Source: Actinomadura livida (GTDB lineage Bacteria; Actinomycetota; Actinomycetes; Streptosporangiales; Streptosporangiaceae). Taken from it: DNA of 64,000 nt. Position numbers and translations under genes: made by a program. The stretch covers positions 572,246 through 636,245 of the forward strand of contig NZ_BMRO01000001.1 of the NCBI RefSeq assembly GCF_014648675.1. The letters run 5' to 3'. The notes under the pieces were generated by a model. It was not told the DNA's origin, searched no databases, and was given only the letters and a program-made list of their open reading frames with translations. Positions 28,140 through 34,595 of the stretch are shown here, one piece after another; position 1 is the first letter of the stretch; every line of letters begins with the position of its first letter.

Positions 28140-28266
28140 GTCCCGCAGGCTACCGCGCCGAGCCGCTCCCAACGAGCCACCGAGCGTCACCACGGAGTCC
28201 GGAGGTCTGAAACGATAGGCCGGGGGACAGCCAGACAGTGACAGAACCCAAAGAGGGGAGAACGCC

Positions 28267-28818
28267 ATGTCGGCTTCCGGCGCCGCGGCGGAACCGGAGC
28301 CCACCCAGCCCACCGGTCCCTTGGAGCCGACCGCCGAACGGCCGTACATGCCCGGCTACGGCATCGTGGGCCCGGAGGAGGGCAGCGGCCTGCTGCCGTG
28401 GTCCTGGGCCGTGGAGCAGTTGCGGGAGGCCCGCAACTTCTGGCTCTGCACGGTGCGGCCGGACGGACGGCCGCACGCCATGCCGGTGTGGGGCGCCTGG
28501 TCCGGTGAGGCACTGCTTTTCAGCAGCAGCGTCCCGTCCCGCAAGATGGTGAACCTGCGGGCGAACCCGCGGGTCGTGGTCACCACCGAAGAGGCCGAGA
28601 ACCCCGTGGTCATCGAGGGGATCGCCGAGGTGCTGACCGAGCAAAAGGACCTCCAACGGTTCATCGACCTCGTCAATTCCAAGTACGCGACCAGATATCG
28701 TGTGGACTTCCTGGACCCCGAGGTCAACGCGACCGTCGCGGTACGGCCCCAGCAGGCCTTCGGGCTCCGCCAGGGAGACTTCACCGGTTCTCCCACCCGG
28801 TGGTCCTTCACGACCTGA
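28267..28818 (+). CDS. Pyridoxamine 5'-phosphate oxidase-like flavin/F420-binding protein
   Basis: 183 residues with an upstream GAGGGGAGA. The split-barrel fold is recognisable from WSWAVEQLREARNFWLCTVRPDGRPHAMPVWG (in parts), LLFSSSVPSRKMVNLRANPRV and VVIEGIAEVLTE. Actinomycete proteins of this type bind FMN or F420 and reduce or oxidise small molecules; they are not the true vitamin B6 enzyme. The first 45 residues are proline-rich and probably disordered. Substrate and cofactor are not determined. Confidence 0.85.
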   Translation: MSASGAAAEPEPTQPTGPLEPTAERPYMPGYGIVGPEEGSGLLPWSWAVEQLREARNFWLCTVRPDGRPHAMPVWGAWSGEALLFSSSVPSRKMVNLRANPRVVVTTEEAENPVVIEGIAEVLTEQKDLQRFIDLVNSKYATRYRVDFLDPEVNATVAVRPQQAFGLRQGDFTGSPTRWSFTT

Positions 28819-28863
28819 GCGGTCGCCGGGATCAATCTGGCCACCCATCGCGTTGGAGAGTGT

Positions 28864-29208
28864 GTGAAGTCACCCTTTCGCCGCCGCAAGCGCGTCAAGG
28901 GCCGCGCCATGGGCAACCGCCCGGAGCCGGCCGAGCAGGAGATCGTCGAATGGCCCCGCGAGGGGACGGGCAAGTCCTCGCTGATGGGCGCCATCCGCGG
29001 TGACGGTGAGACCGGCGCCGGGTTCGGCGGCGGCATGTTCGAGGACTTGGCGTCCGCGTTCGAGGGGTCGAAGAAGGTCAAGCTCGAGGAGCAGGAGCGG
29101 CAGAAGGTCCTGCGCCAGGACGACCACGAGCAGACCGGCTCCGGCAGCACGCGCGACGACCTGGACTCGGGCAGGATCCGCATCCGCCGGACCCCGCCGC
29201 CGGAATAA
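28864..29208 (+). CDS. Small DUF6191-like hypothetical protein
   Basis: 114 residues from a GTG. The N-terminus is very basic (KSPFRRRKRVKGRAMG). The C-terminal half has GGMFEDLASAFEGSKKVKLEEQE and RDDLDSGRIRIRRTP. The order 'GxFE-hydrophobic-KxxELEEQxxxxVLRxD...DLDxGxxxIR' resembles DUF6191 proteins of actinomycetes, though the usual N-terminal membrane helix is missing. Function unknown. Ends 16 bp before an SOS box. Confidence 0.65.
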   Translation: MKSPFRRRKRVKGRAMGNRPEPAEQEIVEWPREGTGKSSLMGAIRGDGETGAGFGGGMFEDLASAFEGSKKVKLEEQERQKVLRQDDHEQTGSGSTRDDLDSGRIRIRRTPPPE

Positions 29209-29223
29209 CGTGTCCGATTTGTA

Positions 29224-29239
29224 TCGAACATAAGTTCGA
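29224..29239. promoter_or_regulatory. LexA SOS box with adjacent -10 element
   Basis: TCGAACATAAGTTCGA is a full match to the actinobacterial/Gram-positive LexA site (CGAAC-N4-GTTCG with outer T and A). A TATCCT -10 hexamer lies at 29248-29253, so the SOS box covers the -35 position. Transcription from this -10 would start at about the GTG at 29260, giving a leaderless mRNA repressed by LexA. The match is seen; the regulation is inferred. Confidence 0.85.
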
Positions 29240-29259
29240 AGTCGGGTTATCCTGACCTC

Positions 29260-29658
29260 GTGAGCACCTACGTCCCGCCCGGCTGGCCCGCGCAGGTGCA
29301 CCCACCGGGCACCGAGCGCTTCGAGGACACCGCCCTGGCCTGGCTGCTCGAACTCGTCCCGCCCGAGTACCGGCGCTACGGCGTGCTGCGCCGCTACCCC
29401 ATCGCCCTCGCCCGGATGGCCCGCCACCACGCCGCCGCGTCCGTGGAGGCGGCCCGCGAGGGCTTCCGCACCGCCCGCGTCGACCTCGGGGACGTCGTCC
29501 CGCCGCACGGCGTCGAGTCGGTCCTGGAGACCTACCGCCGCGAGGGCGCCCGCCTGGTCGCCCTCCTGCAGGCGATCGAACTCGTCGAGACGGCCCTGCG
29601 CGGCCTCGCCGAGCCAGACGATCCCCGACATCGCCGACCTTTCACCCCGAAGCTGTGA
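29260..29658 (+). CDS. Putative LexA-regulated hypothetical protein, 132 aa
   Basis: 132 residues from a GTG, with no ribosome site but a -10 element 6 nt upstream, consistent with leaderless translation. Sequence is Arg/Ala/Leu-rich and helical: RFEDTALAWLLELVPPEYRRY, VLRRYPIALARMARHHAAASVEAAREGF and VESVLETYRREGARLVALLQAIELVETAL (in parts). No signal peptide or named domain is recognised. The SOS box 20 bp upstream predicts induction by DNA damage, so roles such as damage response, mutagenesis support, division control or phage defence are all possible. It precedes the M48 peptidase gene on the same strand. Confidence 0.75.
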   Translation: MSTYVPPGWPAQVHPPGTERFEDTALAWLLELVPPEYRRYGVLRRYPIALARMARHHAAASVEAAREGFRTARVDLGDVVPPHGVESVLETYRREGARLVALLQAIELVETALRGLAEPDDPRHRRPFTPKL

Positions 29659-29720
29659 CCCTCCCGTTGACGCTGCGTCGTGGCGTGCGCAAACCTTTGA
29701 ACCGATCCTGACGGGAGGGT
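29658..29720 (+). promoter_or_regulatory. Inverted repeat that can sequester the M48 gene ribosome site
   Basis: ACCCTCCCGT (29658-29667) is perfectly complementary to ACGGGAGGGT (29711-29720), and the second arm contains the Shine-Dalgarno GGGAGGG of the next gene. A possible -35 TTGACG lies at 29667-29672. In readthrough mRNA from the upstream gene the ribosome site could be masked, whereas an internally started mRNA would lack the first arm. The pairing is seen; the regulatory role is inferred. Confidence 0.5.
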
Positions 29721-29724
29721 TCCG

Positions 29725-31635
29725 GTGAGCACACCACCTGGGTGGTACCCAGATCCAGAGTGGATGGGCCGCGAACGCTACTGGAACGGCCAAACCTGGA
29801 CCGACCAGTCCCGCCCCTACGCCACCCGCTCCCGCCGCCGCCCCACCCCACCCCCGGAAACCCCCCAAGCACCCCCACCCGCCCCCACACCGCCGCCAAC
29901 GCCACAGACGCCACCCCCAGCAGAGCCCCCGACGCCCCGGGCCGCTCCACGACCCTCAGCACCGCCCCCACCACCATGGGGCGCTCCACGACCCTCCCCA
30001 GAGGCAACGCCGCCACCGCGCAAGACCGCGCCGCCACCGGTCAGAGCAGCGACACCACCGCTGCCCACCACGCCACCTCCGGCAGGCCCACCACCATCGG
30101 GGATTCCACAGCCCTCACCAGAGGCAGCCCCGCCCTCCCAGAGCACCACCGACCCGCCATCAGCGGCAGCGATACCGCCAGCACCGCAAACCGCACCAAG
30201 GCCGTCACCACAAGCGACGCCCTCCCCGCGCGACACCACACCACCAACGGAAGCAGCGCCACTAGCGCCGCCCACCACGCCGCCTCCAGCAGGGCCACCC
30301 ACACCATGGGGTGCACCGCGGTCCTCACCAGAGGCACCACCGCCCTCGCGCGGCACAACCGACCCGCCACCGGCGGCGGCGATGGCGTCATTGCCGCAAG
30401 CCGCGCCGCAGCCGTCACCACAGGTGCCGCCGCCACCTCGCGACGCCGCGCGCCCGGCGGGAGCAGGGATGCCGGCGCCGACCATCGGGCCACCTTCAGC
30501 GGGGTTTCCACCGCCTTTGGGGGTTCCGCGGACCTCGTCGGAGGCAGCGCCGTCGGCGGGAGGGGTGTCGCCGCCTCGTGACGCGCCGCCGTTGGTAGGT
30601 GGGGTGCCGCCTGCGGCCGAGGCTTCGCCGCCGTCCGGTGCGGCAGCCTCGGCAGGGGCGGCGACGTCGTCGGGCGCTTCGCCCTCGGGTGTTGTGCCGT
30701 CCCTGGTGGGGGCGTCGGAGGTTGGGGGTGTGGTGTCTTCGGCTGGGGACGGCGCCTTGGCGGTGCCGGAGGGGCGGGCTCTCGTCGGGCAGCCGCCTGG
30801 GGAGGGGCGGTTTCTTCCGCCTGGGCGGGTGGAGGGTTCTGGGCGGGCGGGGGCTTCGGTCGGAGTGGTCGTTGCCGCTGAGGCCGTGGTGGTGGCGGCG
30901 GTCGCGTTTGGGGTGCATGTCATCTGGCCCTTGTGGGGGGCCGGTGTGGTGGTCGCGGTTTGGGCGGTCATGTTGGTGGCGCCGGTGGCCGCTTCGCGGG
31001 CCTACGGGTATCGCGAGCCGGTGGACGCTGAGCGGGTGCGGTTGGAGCAGGCGTGGCGGAACGTCCAGCGGCAGGCGGGGGCCGGGGCGTATCGGCTGGT
31101 CGTCGTCGAGTCTGAGGAGCTGAACGCGTGCATGCCGTTCGGCCGGACGGTGGCGGTCACGTCCCATTCGGCGCGTTCGCTGGAGCCCGGCCGGCTTGAG
31201 GCCGTGCTGGCCCATGAGCTGGGGCACGTGGCGGGGTGGCGGACGGTGCCCGCGTTCGTCCATGCGCAGGTCACGTTGCCGAGCCGGGCGGGGCTGTGGG
31301 CGCTGCGGGGGGTGTGGGCTCCGATCGCGCCCATGTGGAAGCGGGCCGTCGCGTGGCACCGGCCGATCGGGTTCCTGGCGGTGTTCCTTCTGGGCGTGGT
31401 CGCGACGGTTGCCACGGCGCTGCTGGTCCTGCCCGCGGGGGTTGCGTTCGTCGCGGCGTGGGTCGCGCGGCTGCCGCGTGGGCGGGCGGAGGCGCGGGCG
31501 GACGCGGCGGCGGTGCGGTTCGGCTTCGGGGCCGATCTCGTGGCGGCCGTGGAGCATCGCATCGAGAACGCCCCGCACGGGTTGCCGATGCCTCTCGTCC
31601 GGCGGGCCCAGGGGTTGCGGCGGCGGCTCGGCTGA
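29725..31635 (+). CDS. Membrane M48-family zinc metallopeptidase with DUF2510 head and Pro-rich repeats
   Basis: 636 residues from a GTG behind GGGAGGG. Residues 1-30 are a DUF2510 motif (PPGWYPDPEWMGRERYWNGQ). About 350 residues of Pro/Ala/Thr low complexity follow, with recurring units of about 55-60 aa (TTPPPAGPP, WGAPRPSPEA, TDPPPAAA). Two membrane segments lie at about 388-425. The M48 domain has the zinc motif His497-Glu498-x-x-His501 in LAHELGHVAG and a likely third ligand in GRAEARADAAAV; another helix pair at about 545-590 sits between them, as in HtpX/Ste24-type enzymes. The protease likely acts at the membrane. The first half of the coding strand is C-rich and switches to G-rich near 30,500. 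Confidence 0.85.
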   Translation: MSTPPGWYPDPEWMGRERYWNGQTWTDQSRPYATRSRRRPTPPPETPQAPPPAPTPPPTPQTPPPAEPPTPRAAPRPSAPPPPPWGAPRPSPEATPPPRKTAPPPVRAATPPLPTTPPPAGPPPSGIPQPSPEAAPPSQSTTDPPSAAAIPPAPQTAPRPSPQATPSPRDTTPPTEAAPLAPPTTPPPAGPPTPWGAPRSSPEAPPPSRGTTDPPPAAAMASLPQAAPQPSPQVPPPPRDAARPAGAGMPAPTIGPPSAGFPPPLGVPRTSSEAAPSAGGVSPPRDAPPLVGGVPPAAEASPPSGAAASAGAATSSGASPSGVVPSLVGASEVGGVVSSAGDGALAVPEGRALVGQPPGEGRFLPPGRVEGSGRAGASVGVVVAAEAVVVAAVAFGVHVIWPLWGAGVVVAVWAVMLVAPVAASRAYGYREPVDAERVRLEQAWRNVQRQAGAGAYRLVVVESEELNACMPFGRTVAVTSHSARSLEPGRLEAVLAHELGHVAGWRTVPAFVHAQVTLPSRAGLWALRGVWAPIAPMWKRAVAWHRPIGFLAVFLLGVVATVATALLVLPAGVAFVAAWVARLPRGRAEARADAAAVRFGFGADLVAAVEHRIENAPHGLPMPLVRRAQGLRRRLG

Positions 31636-31639
31636 GCGG

Positions 31640-33790
31640 TCAGCCCTTGCCGAAGAGCGGCGGGGGCCCCTGGCGGGGGTCGTCCGGTGACCGCGGGCCC
31701 GACTGCTGGCCGGGTGGCGGGCCCGGGTCGGACGCCAGGGGGGCACGCGGTGGGGGCGCTCCCTGCCGGGTGGCCCACTGCGGGGCGGGATGCGTGCCCC
31801 ACTGCGGCTGGACGGGCGGAGCCAGAGCGGGGTCGGGGACTGGAACGGCCGCGGGCGGTGGGGGCGGGTCTGGGAGGGGGCCGGTGGTCACGCGGTCCAG
31901 GGTGATGATGGCCGGGTCGCATTCGACCGGCGTGATGGTGCGGCCACCGCCGGGGGCGGACAGGACCAGCAGCAGCGCGTGGTCCGGGAGGTGCTGGAGG
32001 GTGACGGGTTCGACGGCGTACTCGTACACGCGCTGGGTGGTGTCGGCGTCGCTCCAGTTGGTGCCCTCGGCGAAGGCGTAGGCGGCCGACCAGTTCCGGG
32101 ACGTCGACGTGGCGGTCCCCCGGGTGTCGCTGGTGCTGCTGCCGCCGCCCCGGTTGCTGCCGCGCTGGGAGGACGTCGAGCGGTCGGGGAACAGCCCGAA
32201 CATCTCGCCGCCCGAGTAGCTGACGCCGGACGAGCGGCTCGTCCCCCAGTTGCGGGACGTGCCCGTCGTGTGGCTGGTGCTGTAGGTGTCGGAGTCGCCC
32301 TCGCCCCGCGTGTCGGTGGACGTGTGCGACTCGTTCCCGCCGACGTTCTTCGTGATCTGCGACAGGACGAAGCGGTGGTCGCGCCCGATGAAGTCGGCGG
32401 CCTTCGCGGCGTCCTCGTGGTTGCCGAGCCGCATGAACGCGACCGCGCCGCCGCCGATCATCTCCGCGGACGTGTCCCGCAGCCGCCGGAACAGCAGGGT
32501 CAGCGGGACGCCGCGCCGCTCGCACGCGTCCGACAGCCGTTCCAGGTGGCGGCGGGCCAGTTCGTCGGCGCCGGCGATGACCAGCGCGGGCGTGGAGTCC
32601 TGGGACGCGGTGATGCGGTGCGTGACCCACTGGACGACCAGGTCGGTGAGCAGTTCGGAGCGGACGTTGCGGGCCCGGCTGTCGAGCGCGATGCACGTCA
32701 GGTAGCCGACACCCTCCTTCGAGGGCTCGGTGCCGAGGTTCTCCAGCGGGTGCACGTAGGACTCGATCCGCGACAGGTTGGCGTGGGCCTGGCGGCGGTA
32801 CTCCACGGTGAAGAGGTTGCCGGTGATGTGCCGCCGCTCCTCGCGGGTCAGCAGGTCGCCGTCGTCGGGTTCGCCCATGAGGGCGCGGAGGGCCGCGGCG
32901 ATCCGGCCTAAGGTGACGTTGTCGCCGAGGGCCCCGCACACCTTGGTGAGGATGCGGTCGTCCATGCTGCGGTCAGCGCGTGCGGCGTCCGGTGTACCGC
33001 CGTGTATGGATTCGACGACCGCGTCCACGAGGTCCTGCGGGGGCATGTCCGCCAGGAGCGTGGACGATGCCTGGCGGCTGGGCAGCAGTTGCGCGTCCAC
33101 CCCCATCCAGGCCGCCTGGGCCAGCTCGACCAGTTCGCGGCTGACGAACTCCCTGGACAGGTCGAGCACCAGCAGCGGCTGGACCGCGAGTGTGGACGTC
33201 CCGTACGTGGTCAGCAGCGCCTCCCACGCCCACAGGTTCCCGCCGAACACGTCCAGGCGACGTCCAGGTCGTGGGGCGGCCCCCCACTCGGGCAGGGAAT
33301 CGAGCCGCGCACGCTCTGCGGTGTCGTGGGCGTGCTTGCGCGCCTGCCATTGCCGCGCCTGGTCCTGGTAGCCGTTCGTGATCTGCTGCCGGGCCAGCTC
33401 GTACGCCTGGCGGGCGGCGTTCCGCTGCCGGACGGCCCACCAGGTCAGCGCCGTGCCCGGCGCAGCCACGATGGCCCCGAGCAGGAGCGACCCGACCGGG
33501 ACGGCCGCGCCGGAGCCGGGCGCGGTGCAGGCGGCGAACAGCAGGAGGAGGGAGCCGATGCCCGCGCTCACCGGGAAGGTCCGGCTGAGGCGGCGCTGGG
33601 CGGCCTGCTCGGTCTCGCGGACGCGGCGCGCCAGGTAGTCCGGCAGCGCCTGCTGCCGCGGCGGAGGCTCCGGGAACGGCCGCAGGAACCACCAGCGGTC
33701 CCGGAAGACCCAGCCGAGGCGGGGGTCGGGGCTGAAGAGCCGCTCGCGGCGCGACAGCAGTCCTGCAGGATCGACCGGTCGGCCCATCAC
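31640..33790 (-). CDS. Membrane protein resembling a degenerate TraG/VirD4-type ATPase
   Basis: About 716 residues from GTG 33790 (or ATG 33787). Two membrane helices at about 70-125 (FPVSAGIGSLLLLFAAC, VGSLLLGAIVAAPGTAL) are followed by a coiled segment (ARQAYELARQQITNGYQDQA). A domain then reads FGGNLWAWEALLTTYGT, where an ATPase would have GxxGxGKS, and PLLVLDLSREFVSRELVELA. Later, PALVIAGADELARRHLERL and ERRGVPLTLLFRRLRDTSAE resemble the Walker B and following region of TraD/TraG coupling proteins, and a Ser/Gly/Thr-rich insert and Pro-rich tail follow. With no P-loop it may be a non-hydrolysing partner. It is divergent from the exonuclease-HerA pair; the TraG relation is inference. Confidence 0.65.
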   Translation of the reverse strand: MMGRPVDPAGLLSRRERLFSPDPRLGWVFRDRWWFLRPFPEPPPRQQALPDYLARRVRETEQAAQRRLSRTFPVSAGIGSLLLLFAACTAPGSGAAVPVGSLLLGAIVAAPGTALTWWAVRQRNAARQAYELARQQITNGYQDQARQWQARKHAHDTAERARLDSLPEWGAAPRPGRRLDVFGGNLWAWEALLTTYGTSTLAVQPLLVLDLSREFVSRELVELAQAAWMGVDAQLLPSRQASSTLLADMPPQDLVDAVVESIHGGTPDAARADRSMDDRILTKVCGALGDNVTLGRIAAALRALMGEPDDGDLLTREERRHITGNLFTVEYRRQAHANLSRIESYVHPLENLGTEPSKEGVGYLTCIALDSRARNVRSELLTDLVVQWVTHRITASQDSTPALVIAGADELARRHLERLSDACERRGVPLTLLFRRLRDTSAEMIGGGAVAFMRLGNHEDAAKAADFIGRDHRFVLSQITKNVGGNESHTSTDTRGEGDSDTYSTSHTTGTSRNWGTSRSSGVSYSGGEMFGLFPDRSTSSQRGSNRGGGSSTSDTRGTATSTSRNWSAAYAFAEGTNWSDADTTQRVYEYAVEPVTLQHLPDHALLLVLSAPGGGRTITPVECDPAIITLDRVTTGPLPDPPPPPAAVPVPDPALAPPVQPQWGTHPAPQWATRQGAPPPRAPLASDPGPPPGQQSGPRSPDDPRQGPPPLFGKG

Positions 33791-34017
33791 GACCTGACCC
33801 CCCGTTCTCCTCGGGTGCCGATTCGATCGTCACGCCCTGCGGGGTATGCGCGGCGATGCCCAAACAACCCAAGCAGATTGACACGGAACTTGTCAGGCCA
33901 TCGGCCCCGAAACGGCCTTCCCAATGGCGGGCTTGCTCAATAGCCTGACTGCCCATGGCGGACGGCGGGGGACGGGGCGCGGGCCGCGTTCGCGCCCGTC
34001 CTGGAAAGGCGTGTGTG

Positions 34018-34593
34018 ATGGCGCGGGTCGAGCTGTACGTCTCGGTCGACGTCGAGGCGGACGGGCCGATCCCCGGGCCGTACTCGATGCTCAGTTTCGG
34101 CATGGCCGTATGCGGGACGTTCGACGGGGCGGAATTCACCGGGCACGACCCGTCCGAGCGGACCTTCTACGCGGAGCTGAAGCCGATCAGCGACGGCTTC
34201 GACCCGCGGGCCCTGGACGTCAGCGGGCTGGACCGCGAGCGGCTCGCCCGGGAGGGCCGCGATCCGGCGGAGGCGATGCGGGACGCGTCGGCGTGGGTCA
34301 AGTCGGTCGCGGGCCGCGCGCTGCCGGTGCTGGTGGCGTATCCCCTGGCCTACGACTGGATGTGGCTGTACTGGTACTGGATGCGGTTCACGTCGCACTC
34401 CCCTTTCGGCCATTCACGGCATCTGGACATCAAGAGCCTCTACGCGGCCAAGGCGGGCGCGATGGTGGCGCAGTCGACGAAGCGCCAGATGCCGGCGGCG
34501 CTGCTGGCCGCGCGCCCGCACACGCACAACGCCCTGGACGACGCCCTTGAGCAGGCGGAACTGTTCCAGAACCTGTTCCGCTGGGACGGCTGA
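34018..34593 (+). CDS. DEDDh-family 3'-5' exonuclease-like protein
   Basis: 191 residues from the ATG at 34018 with GGAAAGG 9 nt upstream; an ATG at 33955 is in frame but lacks a site. ExoI motif Asp11-Val-Glu13 (VSVDVEADGP) and ExoIII HTHNALDDALEQAELF with His170 and Asp175 are in the right places, with a mid-domain Asp in AYDWMWLYWYW, giving the DEDDh set of RNase T/DnaQ-like enzymes. These remove nucleotides from 3' ends of DNA or RNA using two metal ions. It precedes the HerA-like gene by 2 bp, so the products are probably made together and may act on the same substrate. Confidence 0.85.
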   Translation: MARVELYVSVDVEADGPIPGPYSMLSFGMAVCGTFDGAEFTGHDPSERTFYAELKPISDGFDPRALDVSGLDRERLAREGRDPAEAMRDASAWVKSVAGRALPVLVAYPLAYDWMWLYWYWMRFTSHSPFGHSRHLDIKSLYAAKAGAMVAQSTKRQMPAALLAARPHTHNALDDALEQAELFQNLFRWDG

Positions 34594-34595
34594 CC

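Noticed and set aside
29817..31746. Long minus-strand open frames opposite the M48 peptidase gene
   Set aside because: They are Pro/Arg-rich shadows of a repetitive GC-rich gene, lack ribosome sites and show no domain.
33878..33895. Operator TGACA-N7-TGTCA in the divergent gap before the exonuclease gene
   Set aside because: The arms are only 5 bp and no promoter element could be placed with it; expected by chance at this length.
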